Shown: positions 25,329-33,372 of the stretch, piece by piece
How positions within the stretch are numbered: the stretch's first letter is position 1
Layout of the letters: every line of letters begins with the position of its first letter
DNA from: Paracoccus sp. M683
Lineage (GTDB): Bacteria; Pseudomonadota; Alphaproteobacteria; Rhodobacterales; Rhodobacteraceae
Reading direction: 5' to 3'
NCBI RefSeq assembly: GCF_007096355.1
Contig: NZ_VKDF01000004.1
Coordinates: forward strand, 434,357-498,356
Length of the DNA stretch: 64,000 nucleotides
Notes under the pieces: model-generated
What the model saw: the letters and a program-made list of their open reading frames with translations, nothing else
What the model was told of the DNA's origin: nothing
Database searches by the model: none
Program-made: the position numbers and the translations under genes

Positions 25329-26216
25329 TCAGTTGAACAGATGGGCCTGGGTTGCCTGCCAGGCCAGCTGATCCTGAAAGGATTGCACCGCCTGGGCAAT
25401 CCGCTCGGCCCGGTTCGGGGATGACTGCAATTCATGCCAGAACTGCGCCTGAAAGCTGCGCCCCCCGGCCGGCTCGATCCGCAAGGGCGGGTACCAGCCC
25501 GGTCCGGCCAGCGCCACGGCCCGCAGATGCACCAGGAAACGAGGCCAGAACTCATCCGTTTCGTCACGCCAGCGGGCGCGGAAATGCAGCTGCGTCGGCC
25601 GGCTGTTGAAACGGATGCTGGCAGGGCCGTAGTGCTGGATCATCTGGCGCCACAAATGCCAGTCACCGGATTTCAGAATATTCTCGGGCCAAAAGGCGAC
25701 CTCGTCCAGGCAACTGCGCCGATGGACCACGCAGCCGGATGGGATCATGTTGAAATGGCCCATGAAATTCTGCCGCGCATGGGTCAGGCGCAGATTGGCA
25801 TAGGCGGGCAGGATCAGCCCGTCACCCGTCACCCAGAGCGGCCGGCAATAGGCCCATTGCACCTCGGGGTTGGTGAACTCGGCCGCCATGCCGCACAGGT
25901 GGCCGGGCAGCATCAGGTCGTCATCGGCTGCCATGGCAATCAGCTGACCGCGCGCCTGCCGCAGGGCGATATTGCGATTGGCATAGCCAAAGCCCGGCGC
26001 CTTGGGCAGGTCGAACCAGCGGATGCGTGGATCGCCGAAGCCCTGAACGATATCTGCCTCGGGGCCGGTGCAGCCATCGCCCACCACCAGCAACTCGAAA
26101 TCGGTCCGGGTCTGGGCCAGCACGCTGGCGATGGACAACCCCAGCGTGTCGGGGCTGTCATGGGTGGGCAGCAGGACCGAGAAAAGCGGGCCGTCGGCTG
26201 GCGCAGTGGTTGCCAT
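25329..26216 (-). CDS. Family 2 glycosyltransferase
   Basis: This 295-residue protein has a GT-A fold: the start FSVLLPTHDSPDTLGLSIASVL (about 12-33), VVGDGCTG (44-51) and the metal-binding MAADDDLMLPGH with D98-D100. It probably transfers a sugar to a cell-surface or secreted glycan; donor and acceptor are not readable. Two bases separate its start from the stop of the RmlC-like gene upstream, so the two form a leftward operon. The pair sits between trkH and hfq, which are usually neighbours in this family, so it looks like an insertion. Confidence 0.85.
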   Translation of the reverse strand: MATTAPADGPLFSVLLPTHDSPDTLGLSIASVLAQTRTDFELLVVGDGCTGPEADIVQGFGDPRIRWFDLPKAPGFGYANRNIALRQARGQLIAMAADDDLMLPGHLCGMAAEFTNPEVQWAYCRPLWVTGDGLILPAYANLRLTHARQNFMGHFNMIPSGCVVHRRSCLDEVAFWPENILKSGDWHLWRQMIQHYGPASIRFNSRPTQLHFRARWRDETDEFWPRFLVHLRAVALAGPGWYPPLRIEPAGGRSFQAQFWHELQSSPNRAERIAQAVQSFQDQLAWQATQAHLFN

Positions 26217-26218
26217 CC

Positions 26219-26800
26219 CTACCAGCCCGGTCGTCCGCCGAAATCATAGGGGATGAGCGGCGTGTCAGGCGGCAGGCGATGCTTGTCGGGGTTGCGATAG
26301 TCGTAAATCATCGTCGGCATGTTCAGCAGCACAGCCTCGGTTTCACCGATGTTCACGTCGGCATGCCAGACATAGGCGGGGATCCGCAGCAACTGACGAT
26401 TCTCCGGGCCGAGGGTGATCACCGACAGCTTACCACAGCTGGGGCTGTCGGGGCGCACGTCATACAGCACCACCTGCATCTCGCCCGAGATCAGGAAATA
26501 GCGGTCGACATGGCGTTCATGCAGCCCCCAGCCCTTGACGATGCCGGGCCGCAGCGTCGTGACATAGACATGCTCGACCGGTTCATCGTCGGGAAACCAG
26601 TCGCGCGAATAGACCTCGAACAGGCGGCCGCGTTCGTCCACATGGGTGGGGCTGGCGCGCCGGGTCGCGCCCTCGATCCGGGGCGTCAGCGTCGCAGAAC
26701 CGTCATCCGTTGTCGTCTGCTGATCCGCCTGCGCGGCGCCAAGCGTTTCGCATAGCACATGATCGGGGGGAATTTCCTTACCCTGGTAGCGAATTACCAT
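26219..26800 (-). CDS. RmlC-like cupin, dTDP-4-dehydrorhamnose 3,5-epimerase family
   Basis: The 193-residue protein contains a cupin core: RGRLFEVYSRDWFP, then PGIVKGWGLHERHVDRYFLI, and SGEMQVVLYDVRPDS, which match the sugar epimerase family. Its N-terminal ~55 residues are less conserved. The start MVIRYQGK is chosen because GAGG sits five bases upstream; a longer frame reaching 26890 lacks such a site and overlaps the hfq leader. It precedes a glycosyltransferase on the same strand. A role in making or handling a deoxysugar is inferred; the other rml genes are not in the window. Confidence 0.75.
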   Translation of the reverse strand: MVIRYQGKEIPPDHVLCETLGAAQADQQTTTDDGSATLTPRIEGATRRASPTHVDERGRLFEVYSRDWFPDDEPVEHVYVTTLRPGIVKGWGLHERHVDRYFLISGEMQVVLYDVRPDSPSCGKLSVITLGPENRQLLRIPAYVWHADVNIGETEAVLLNMPTMIYDYRNPDKHRLPPDTPLIPYDFGGRPGW

Positions 26801-26887
26801 CGAGGCCTCATGTTGAAATCGGGGCGTGTGCCGGAATAACAGCAGCTGCAGTGCATCAGTCAGCTTTTGTCTGCTTCCTGTTGATGT

Positions 26888-26898
26888 CAAGTAACTTG
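26888..26898. promoter_or_regulatory. Palindrome CAAGTAACTTG in the hfq leader region
   Basis: A perfect 11-base palindrome sits between the divergent RmlC-like gene and hfq, 66 bases before the hfq start. It could be an operator for either gene; nothing else supports a regulator. Confidence 0.25.
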
Positions 26899-26963
26899 CA
26901 TGCGCGCGGATCAGCCCCTAAACCTTGGATGTCGATCAACTTTAGCAGGCAGGCTGACACCAA

Positions 26964-27197
26964 ATGGCTGGCGATAAGCAGAACCTTCAGGACGCGTTCC
27001 TTAACCACGTCCGCAAGGCCAAGGTGCCGGTCACGATATTCCTGATCAATGGCGTCAAATTGCAGGGCGTGATCACCTGGTTCGACAATTTCTGCGTGCT
27101 TTTGCGCCGCGATGGCCAGTCGCAGCTGGTCTATAAGCATGCCATCAGCACGATCATGCCGGGCCAGCCGATCAGCCTGTATGAAGGCGAGGATTGA
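26964..27197 (+). CDS. hfq: RNA chaperone Hfq
   Basis: Hfq is a hexameric Sm-like protein that matches small RNAs to target mRNAs. The 77-residue protein contains the Sm1 region [20 protein letters not shown] and the Sm2 region [11 protein letters not shown], with [12 protein letters not shown] at the start. It is short, lacking the long C-terminal tail of the E. coli protein, as is normal for Rhodobacteraceae. hflX begins directly after its stop codon, so the two are co-transcribed. Confidence 0.96.
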   Translation: MAGDKQNLQDAFLNHVRKAKVPVTIFLINGVKLQGVITWFDNFCVLLRRDGQSQLVYKHAISTIMPGQPISLYEGED

Positions 27198-28532
27198 TTG
27201 GCCGAACCCACCTCGACCGAGGCACGGCCGACACGCGCCTATGTGATCCATCCTGATATCGGCGCTGCCCGCATGCAGCGCCGTGAACCCGAACATGCGC
27301 TGGCCGAGGCGGTGGCCCTGGCCCATGCGCTTCCCGGCACCGAAATCGTGGGTGCCGAGGTGGTGCGGTTGCGCAAGCCCGATCCGGGCCGCCTGTTCGG
27401 CAAGGGAAAACTGGCCGAGATCAAGGAACGTCTGGCCGATGGCGAGGTTGATCTGGTGCTGATCGACGGCCCGGTCAGCCCTGTGCAGCAACGCAATCTG
27501 GAAAAGGACTGGGACGTCAAACTTCTGGACCGGACCGGCCTGATCCTAGAGATTTTTGCCGATCGCGCCCGCACGCGCGAGGGTGTGTTGCAGGTGGAAC
27601 TTGCCGCGCTGTCCTATCAGCGCACGCGGTTGGTGCGCGCCTGGACCCACCTTGAACGTCAGCGGGGCGGGCTGGGATTTGTGGGTGGCCCCGGCGAAAC
27701 CCAGATCGAGGCTGACCGCCGCGCCATTGACGAACAGATGACCCGCTTGCGCCGGCAATTGGAACGGGTAGTGAAAACCCGCACCCTGCACCGCGCCGCA
27801 CGCGCCAAGGTGCCCTATCCGATCGTCGCGTTGGTGGGCTATACCAACGCCGGAAAATCCACGCTGTTCAACCGCCTGACCGGGGCCGAGGTCATGGCAA
27901 AGGACATGCTGTTCGCCACGCTGGACCCGACCATGCGCGCGATTCGGCTGCCCGATGCCGGCGGCGGGGCCGGGGGCGGGCGCAAGATCATCCTGTCCGA
28001 TACGGTGGGTTTCATCAGCGATCTGCCGCATGAACTGGTCGCCGCCTTCCGCGCCACGCTGGAAGAGGTGCTGGAGGCCGATCTGATCCTGCATGTGCGC
28101 GACATCAGCCACCCCGAAACCGAGGAACAGGCCGCCGATGTGGCCGAGATCCTTGAAGGGCTGGGCGTCGATGACGACGTGGCCCTGATCGAGGTCTGGA
28201 ACAAGATCGACGCCCTGTCGGCGGAAACCCGCGCCGCCCTGCGTCGCACCGATTCGCGCACCGAGGGGGTGCAGGCCGTCAGCGCCCTGACCGGCGAGGG
28301 GCTGGACGATCTGATCTCGGCCATCGACGCCCATCTGGCCGAGGCGCTGGACGAGCCGCGCCACGAGGCGCAGGTGACGCTGCCCTTCAGCGATGGCCGG
28401 CGCCGCGCCTGGCTGCATGAGGCCGGCGTGGTCGAGCGCGAAGAAACCACCGATGACGGGCTGCTGCTGCATTTGCGCTGGACCGACCGGCAACGCGCCG
28501 GGTTCGAGGCCTTGGACGAATCCCGCAGCTGA
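27198..28532 (+). CDS. hflX: GTPase HflX
   Basis: HflX is a ribosome-associated GTPase that splits or rescues 70S ribosomes under stress. The 444-residue protein has the glycine-rich N-terminal domain (PGRLFGKGKLAEIKE), the G1 motif GYTNAGKST (214-222), G3 DTVGF and G4 NKID. The start is probably TTG at 27198, immediately after the hfq stop (TGATTG), which gives MAEPTSTEARPT. No good ATG lies nearby, the first internal methionine being 25 codons in. The hfq-hflX order is conserved across Proteobacteria. Confidence 0.94.
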   Translation: MAEPTSTEARPTRAYVIHPDIGAARMQRREPEHALAEAVALAHALPGTEIVGAEVVRLRKPDPGRLFGKGKLAEIKERLADGEVDLVLIDGPVSPVQQRNLEKDWDVKLLDRTGLILEIFADRARTREGVLQVELAALSYQRTRLVRAWTHLERQRGGLGFVGGPGETQIEADRRAIDEQMTRLRRQLERVVKTRTLHRAARAKVPYPIVALVGYTNAGKSTLFNRLTGAEVMAKDMLFATLDPTMRAIRLPDAGGGAGGGRKIILSDTVGFISDLPHELVAAFRATLEEVLEADLILHVRDISHPETEEQAADVAEILEGLGVDDDVALIEVWNKIDALSAETRAALRRTDSRTEGVQAVSALTGEGLDDLISAIDAHLAEALDEPRHEAQVTLPFSDGRRRAWLHEAGVVEREETTDDGLLLHLRWTDRQRAGFEALDESRS

Positions 28533-28542
28533 TCGCGCCCTC

Positions 28543-28570
28543 TTGACGGGGGGACGCAGGCCCACCATAT
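28543..28570 (+). promoter_or_regulatory. Candidate promoter after hflX
   Basis: TTGACG (28543-28548) and CCATAT (28565-28570) are separated by 16 bases, and the upstream element reads CTTGAC if one base is added. This would give the next gene a leader of about 140 bases. The arrangement suits either the housekeeping or the heat-shock sigma factor of alphaproteobacteria; the match is modest. Confidence 0.3.
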
Positions 28571-28716
28571 CCCCGTTCTCGGGTTCAGGCCCCGGCCGCT
28601 CACATGGCATTTGCCTTTGGTGAAGTCCTGAAATTCTTCCGCTTTCGGCAACATGTCCGACGGCGGCAATGTGAGCCCCGCCCATATACGGCATGATTGC
28701 TTGAAGGAACTGTAAC

Positions 28717-29148
28717 ATGGCCATCAACCATGATCTGAACGCTTTGAAATCTCAGGCGAAAAATCTTCGTGCGGCATTGGATCGCGCCGGCAGCCCGGTG
28801 ACCCATTCGCAGGCGCTGGAACTGGTCGCGCAAAGCCATGGCGCGCGCGACTGGAACACCGCCCATGCAGCCGCCGAGGCGGTCGACGCCGCGCCCCTGT
28901 GGCAATTCGGCGGTCCGGTTCGCGGGCGCTATCTGGGCCAGCCCTTTACCGGGCGGGTCGTCGCGGCCAGCGAACGCGGGCGCAACCACCACGCGCTGAC
29001 GATCCATTTCGACGCGCCGGTCGATGTGTCCCGCTCGGACCTGTTCGAGGCGCCGCGCAAGCGGGTGAACGCCACGGTCAACACCAGCGGTCGCAGCATC
29101 AGCCGCACCTCGGATGGACAGCCCCATCTGGTGCTGGAAGCCGCCTGA
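28717..29148 (+). CDS. Glyoxalase superfamily-associated small protein, unknown role
   Basis: The 143-residue protein begins with a helical module, LKSQAKNLRAALDRAGSPVTHSQALELVAQSHGARDWNTAHA (residues 9-50), which is widespread in proteins labelled glyoxalase superfamily. The rest is a small beta-rich domain with no metal-binding glyoxalase residues that I can see, so enzymatic activity is doubtful. The gene has its own spacer from hflX and a terminator immediately after it (29180-29206), so it is probably monocistronic. GAAGGAA precedes the ATG. Confidence 0.7.
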   Translation: MAINHDLNALKSQAKNLRAALDRAGSPVTHSQALELVAQSHGARDWNTAHAAAEAVDAAPLWQFGGPVRGRYLGQPFTGRVVAASERGRNHHALTIHFDAPVDVSRSDLFEAPRKRVNATVNTSGRSISRTSDGQPHLVLEAA

Positions 29149-29179
29149 TCAGGATAACCACCTGGTAAAAGACAGAAGC

Positions 29180-29206
29180 AGGGGCGCTTTTACGGCGCCC
29201 CTTTTT
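29180..29206 (+). terminator. Terminator overlapping the end of the convergent oxidoreductase gene
   Basis: AGGGGCGC (29180-29187) and GCGCCCCT (29195-29202) pair around TTTTACG and run into TTTTC. It terminates the rightward gene ending at 29148. The convergent gene's stop codon (29190-29192) lies in the loop, and its last codons are in the 3' arm. Confidence 0.8.
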
Positions 29207-29864
29207 CTTTCTGTTGCTGAGCGAGCTCTTTTTCTTTCTCTTTCTGGGCCAGCTCTTTTTCCTCCTGCGCAAGGCGGTCGACCAGATCCCGAATGCGGGT
29301 GACAAAGCCGTCGACGCGGGCGGCGGGGACCGTCTCGGCCTGATGCAACACCATCCAGTGCAGCCGGGCCTTGGGCGCGCAGGGGGCGATGATCGCCCGG
29401 TGCAGCACCCGCCGCAAGGGTTGGCGCATCACCAGCCGGTCGATCCACATGGGCGAGCCTGTCGAGGTGATTGCGATCACATGTTTCAGATTGTCCAGCC
29501 TGGGGATCAGCCGCCCGCCGTCGGGGCTGTGATCAAAGGCAATGCCGGGCCGCCAGACGCGGTCGAACCAGCCTTTCAGAATTGCCGGAAAGCCCGACCA
29601 CCAGGTTGGAAAGATCAGGATCAGCAATTCGGTCTGGCGCAGTTGCTCGGTCATCTGCGCCAGATTTTCATCTTCGATCTCGGCCTGCGGGTCGTAATAG
29701 GCGCGGCGTTCATCCTCGGACAGGCGCGGGTCGAAATCCTCGGTATGAAGATCCAGAAAGTCGACGTCATTGCCGGCCGCGCCGGTGGCGATCAGGGTCT
29801 GGACCGTAAGATGGCGGCTAAGGCTTTCGCCGACCGGGTGGCTGGTGACCAGCAGGGCTTTCAT
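29190..29864 (-). CDS. NAD(P)H dehydrogenase (quinone)-like flavodoxin fold protein
   Basis: This 224-residue protein belongs to the NQO1/MdaB/KefF group of FMN or FAD reductases that reduce quinones by two electrons. Evidence is the N-terminal ALLVTSHPVGESLS, the flavin-binding LLILIFPTWWSGFPAILKGWFDRV and ITSTGSP. The last ~25 residues are a charged tail of Glu, Lys and Gln (EEKELAQKEKEKELAQQQ), unusual for the family and not likely to be part of the fold. The start MKALLVTSHP is the family start; an upstream in-frame ATG adds a non-conserved leader. The gene is on its own, between convergent and same-strand neighbours. Confidence 0.85.
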   Translation of the reverse strand: MKALLVTSHPVGESLSRHLTVQTLIATGAAGNDVDFLDLHTEDFDPRLSEDERRAYYDPQAEIEDENLAQMTEQLRQTELLILIFPTWWSGFPAILKGWFDRVWRPGIAFDHSPDGGRLIPRLDNLKHVIAITSTGSPMWIDRLVMRQPLRRVLHRAIIAPCAPKARLHWMVLHQAETVPAARVDGFVTRIRDLVDRLAQEEKELAQKEKEKELAQQQKEKGAP

Positions 29865-30013
29865 CGTGGCGACCTTCAAATCGGGAACCGGCCAGCGGAC
29901 CGGCCGGTTCGGGACTAACAGTTTCGGGGCGCACCATACTGATATGGACCGAAAAGACCACAGTGCCGGCATCCGGCAGGGATCGGTTTCGTGTCACAAC
30001 CCGCTTGGGTTCC

Positions 30014-30490
30014 TTATTCCAGCATCTCGGCAAGCTGTTCAATCACCGTGCCCCAGCCTTCCGCAAAGCCCATTTCCTCGTGCTTTATCCGGTCCTCTTC
30101 GGTGCGGTGCAGCACGCGGGCGGTGTATTGAGTGCCGCCATCGCTGACCTCCAGCGTCAGGATCGCGGTCATGAAGGGCGTCTGGTTGGGGCGATAGCCG
30201 CCGGCCATGGCATCGGTCCAGACCAGCCGCCTGGGGGCCTCGGCCTCGATCACGCAGCCTTCCGAGGGGCCGCAATCCTCGTTCTCGCCATCAGGGCCGA
30301 CCATGACGATCATGAACCGGCCGCCGGGGCGCGGTTCGACCACCGCATCGGTGATCTGCCAGGGTCGGGGGGCGAACCATTGCTTCAGCTTTTCGGCATT
30401 GGTCACGGCGTCCCAGATCGCCTCGGGCGAGGCGGCGATGTGGCGGGTGATGATCAGATCATTCCCGTCGATTGTGGTCTTGGATTTCAT
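30014..30490 (-). CDS. SRPBCC/AHSA1 domain protein
   Basis: The 158-residue protein is a START-like SRPBCC fold of the AHSA1 type: ITRHIAASPEAIWDAVTNAEKLKQWF near the start, PGGRFMIVM in the middle and EEMGFAEGWGTVIEQL at the end. Such proteins bind hydrophobic ligands and are typically found next to an ArsR-family regulator, as here; their ligands are mostly unknown. The gene overlaps the ArsR gene by four bases (ATGA) and is co-transcribed with it. Confidence 0.9.
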   Translation of the reverse strand: MKSKTTIDGNDLIITRHIAASPEAIWDAVTNAEKLKQWFAPRPWQITDAVVEPRPGGRFMIVMVGPDGENEDCGPSEGCVIEAEAPRRLVWTDAMAGGYRPNQTPFMTAILTLEVSDGGTQYTARVLHRTEEDRIKHEEMGFAEGWGTVIEQLAEMLE

Positions 30491-30810
30491 GGATTTGCAT
30501 CCTTTTGCTCAACAAAGGCGGCCAATCTGTCGGTTCGCCCTTCCCACAGCGCGCGCTGATCCGCCATCCAGGCCGAGACCGGCACAAGTGCGCCATCGGC
30601 CAGATGGCAGTGCCGGGTGCGGCCCTGCTTGTCGCTTTCAATCAGGCCCGCGCGTTCCAGCACGCCCAGATGTTTCAGGAAACTGGGCAGCGCCATGTCG
30701 AAGGGCTGGGCGAGTTCGCTGACCGAGGCCCCGCCATCGCGCAGCCGTTCAATCACCGCGCGGCGCGTCGGGTCAGACAGGGCGTGAAAGATTCGGTCAA
30801 GATTAGCCAT
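30487..30810 (-). CDS. ArsR family transcriptional regulator
   Basis: This 107-residue winged-helix protein has the ArsR/SdpR-type core: LDRIFHALSDPTRRAVIERL (4-23), then SELAQPFDMALPSFLKHLGV (31-50) as the recognition helix region and a wing near LIESDKQGRTRHCHL. It lacks the paired cysteines of metal-sensing ArsR proteins, so metal sensing is unlikely. It is first in the operon with the SRPBCC gene. The start codon lies inside a palindrome (30803-30818), which points to autoregulation. Confidence 0.92.
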   Translation of the reverse strand: MANLDRIFHALSDPTRRAVIERLRDGGASVSELAQPFDMALPSFLKHLGVLERAGLIESDKQGRTRHCHLADGALVPVSAWMADQRALWEGRTDRLAAFVEQKDANP

Positions 30811-30818
30811 GTGGCTAA
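30803..30818. promoter_or_regulatory. Palindrome 1 over the ArsR start codon (candidate operator)
   Basis: TTAGCCA and TGGCTAA are perfect inverted arms around TG. The arsR initiation codon is read from this sequence on the minus strand, so a bound regulator would also cover the start. It shares TGGCTAA with the second palindrome at 30857-30872. Confidence 0.55.
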
Positions 30819-30856
30819 GTAATCGCCGGAACGCAGCCCTGTCAAGATGGTTTCCT

Positions 30857-30872
30857 GAATGGCTAACCATTC
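30857..30872. promoter_or_regulatory. Palindrome 2 between arsR and the SDR gene (candidate operator)
   Basis: GAATGG and CCATTC are perfect arms around CTAA, giving a 16-base palindrome that contains TGGCTAA, the arm of palindrome 1. It lies 41 bases before the divergent SDR gene. Two related sites in a 102-base divergent spacer suggest that one regulator, probably the ArsR protein, controls both directions. Confidence 0.5.
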
Positions 30873-30912
30873 GGCGCTTGCCGCCGCCCGCGCCCGATGG
30901 CAAGAGGCCGGC

Positions 30913-31566
30913 ATGACCGAGAACACGCAGAAAATCGCCCTGATCACCGGCGCCTCGCGCGGGTTGGGCGCGGCCTTGGCCGAGGCGCTTGCCGCCTCGG
31001 GCTGGCATATCCTTGCCGTCGCCCGGACCACCGGCGCGCTGGAAGAGTTGGACGACCGCATCCGTGCCGCAGGCGGCAGCGCCACGCTGGCGCCGATGGA
31101 TGTGACGGTGCCCGAAGCCATGGTTCAACTGGCAGCCTCGGTCCAGCAGCGATGGGGCGGGCTGGATCTTTGGGCGCATAGCGCAATCCATGCCGCGCCG
31201 CTGACGCCGGCACCCCATATCGACGCGAAAGACTGGGCCAAATCGGTCGAGATCAATCTGAACGCGACCCGTGGCCTGATCGGTCTGATCGAGCCGCTGC
31301 TGCTGGCCCGACAGGGAACGGCGCTGTTCTTTGACGACGCCCTGGGCGGGCAGAAGTTCTTTGGCAGCTATGGCGCGACCAAGGCAGCCCAGATTGCGCT
31401 GGCCCGCAGCTGGCAGGCGGAAACCGCCAGCATCGGTCCCCGTGTGGTCATCGCCCAGCCCGCGCCGATGCCGACCGCGACCCGCGCCCGGTTCCATCCG
31501 GGCGAGGATCGCGCCGCGCTGACCCCTTGCCGGGACGAGGCCCTGCGGATCCTCGCGGCGCTGTAG
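30913..31566 (+). CDS. Short-chain dehydrogenase/reductase family protein with altered catalytic site
   Basis: The 217-residue protein has an SDR Rossmann fold: cofactor loop TGASRGLG (12-19), D63 in the adenine-binding MDV, N117 and the active-site pair Y153/K157 (SYGATKAAQ). The serine normally 13 residues before the tyrosine is absent: F140-D141 stand there (LFFDDALGG). The NNAG motif is also altered to HSA. It may therefore be a weak or non-classical SDR. The start MTENTQKIAL has AGAGG six bases upstream; an ATG at 30859 would put the start within palindrome 2. It ends three bases before the convergent pepP gene. Confidence 0.85.
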   Translation: MTENTQKIALITGASRGLGAALAEALAASGWHILAVARTTGALEELDDRIRAAGGSATLAPMDVTVPEAMVQLAASVQQRWGGLDLWAHSAIHAAPLTPAPHIDAKDWAKSVEINLNATRGLIGLIEPLLLARQGTALFFDDALGGQKFFGSYGATKAAQIALARSWQAETASIGPRVVIAQPAPMPTATRARFHPGEDRAALTPCRDEALRILAAL

Positions 31567-31569
31567 CGC

Positions 31570-33372
31570 CTAGTCCAGCGGTTGCGTCTGGCGGATCAGC
31601 CAGTCATGGGCATCGCCCGTCACCAGCGGCGCAATCTCGTGGCGGACGCGGGCGTGATAGTCATCCAGCCAGTTGATCTCATCGGATGACAGCCGGTCGA
31701 CGTCGATCAGCCGCCGGTCGATGGGGCACAGGGTCAGGGTTTCGAAACCCAGCATCTCTCGCCCCGGTTCCGCGTGGACCGGCTGGACGATCACCAGATT
31801 TTCGATGCGGATGCCAAAGGCACCCTCGCGGTAATAGCCCGGCTCGTTCGACAGGATCATGCCCGCCTGCAAGGGGATGTCACTGATCCGGCTGATCCGC
31901 GCGGGGCCTTCATGCACACACAGCGCCGCACCAACCCCGTGGCCGGTGCCATGGTCGAAATCCAGCCCCTCTGCCCACAGGAACTGTCGCGCCAGCGCGT
32001 CCAGATGCGCGCCGGCCACGCCCTTGGGAAAGCGCGCGCGGGTCAGGGCGATCATTCCGCGCAGCACAGCCGTGTTCGGGCCAATCGCATCGGGTCGCGC
32101 CCGGCCGATTGCGATGGTGCGGGTAATGTCGGTGGTGCCATCGCCATATTGCCCGCCGGAATCGACCAGCAGGATGTCGCCCTCGACCAGCGGGCGGTTG
32201 CTGGCGCGGTTGACCCGGTAATGGGGCAGGGCGGCATTCGGCCCGACGCCTGCGATGGTGTCAAAGCTGATATCCAGAATGCCCTGATCGCGACGGAAAC
32301 CTTCCAGTTTCTCGACCACGTCGATTTCGGTCAGCCCTTCCGGGCCGCGAGCATCCAGCCAGGCAAGCAGATGCACCATCGCCACGGCATCGCGGCGATG
32401 CGCGGCACGCATGCCGGCCAGTTCGGCATCGTTCTTCATCGCCTTGGGCAGGATGACCGGATCGGTGGCCTGCGCAATTGTGGTGCCGCACAGTTCCAGT
32501 TGCAGGAAGGCCGCTTCCGGGGCCGAGCCCGGATCGACCCGCACCGGCCCGTCGATGGCTTGCAGCGCATCAATCAGCCGGTCGGGGGGCTGAATGCTGA
32601 CACTGTTGCCCAGATGGGCGCGCAGGGCATCGTCGAATTTCGCCGGCTCGGCAAACAGCGCGAGATGTCCGTCATCGGACAGGATGGCAAAGCTTTGCAC
32701 AACGGGATTGCGGGGCAGGTCGCTGCCCCGGATGTTCAGCAGCCAGGAAATCGAATCGGGTAGGGTCAGCAGCGCGGATTTCTGGCCGGACGAGGCCAGT
32801 TCGGCGGCGATGCGTTCACGTTTGGCCTTGGCCACCTCGCCGGCGGTGGCATCGGCATGGATGCGCGCGGCGCCCACAGGTGGGGCCGGACGGTCGGTCC
32901 AGACCGCATCCAGCGGGTTATAGTCCGTTGCCAGCAAGGCGATGCCGCTGCCCTTCAGGCCTTTTCGCAGGGTCTCGATCTCGCGCCGGGTATGCAGCCA
33001 GGGGTCGAAACCCAGGGTGCCGCCATCGGGCAATGCCTTTCGCAGCCAGTCGGCGGGCCGCGTCGCAGGCCAGTCGACCACGGCAAACAGCGCAGGATCG
33101 ACCTGCGCACGGGCCTGCACCTTGTACCGACCATCGACGAACAGCCCGCCCTTGTCGGCCGTGGCAATGGCAAAGCCGGCGCTGCCGGTGAAGCCGGTCA
33201 GCCAGCGCAGCCGCGCATCGGAATCGGCGACATACTCGCCCTGATGGGCATCGGCACGGGGCACGACAAAGGCATCCAGCCCGGTTTCGGCCATCTGCCG
33301 CCGCAGCGCCACCAGCCGGGCCGCGTGATCGCCGGCTGCGCCTTCATCCTCGAATTGCTGGAAGGCGCTCAC
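31570..33372 (-). CDS. pepP: Xaa-Pro aminopeptidase (M24B family)
   Basis: This 600-residue enzyme removes N-terminal residues before proline. It has two creatinase N-like domains followed by the pita-bread catalytic domain, as in eukaryotic-type aminopeptidase P. Metal ligands are visible: DSGGQYGDGTTDITRT (two Asp), the histidine in HGTGHGVG, and glutamates in NEPGYYREGAFGIRIENL. Length matches the long, three-domain form. It overlaps the UPF0173 gene upstream by four bases and should be read with it. Confidence 0.93.
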   Translation of the reverse strand: MSAFQQFEDEGAAGDHAARLVALRRQMAETGLDAFVVPRADAHQGEYVADSDARLRWLTGFTGSAGFAIATADKGGLFVDGRYKVQARAQVDPALFAVVDWPATRPADWLRKALPDGGTLGFDPWLHTRREIETLRKGLKGSGIALLATDYNPLDAVWTDRPAPPVGAARIHADATAGEVAKAKRERIAAELASSGQKSALLTLPDSISWLLNIRGSDLPRNPVVQSFAILSDDGHLALFAEPAKFDDALRAHLGNSVSIQPPDRLIDALQAIDGPVRVDPGSAPEAAFLQLELCGTTIAQATDPVILPKAMKNDAELAGMRAAHRRDAVAMVHLLAWLDARGPEGLTEIDVVEKLEGFRRDQGILDISFDTIAGVGPNAALPHYRVNRASNRPLVEGDILLVDSGGQYGDGTTDITRTIAIGRARPDAIGPNTAVLRGMIALTRARFPKGVAGAHLDALARQFLWAEGLDFDHGTGHGVGAALCVHEGPARISRISDIPLQAGMILSNEPGYYREGAFGIRIENLVIVQPVHAEPGREMLGFETLTLCPIDRRLIDVDRLSSDEINWLDDYHARVRHEIAPLVTGDAHDWLIRQTQPLD

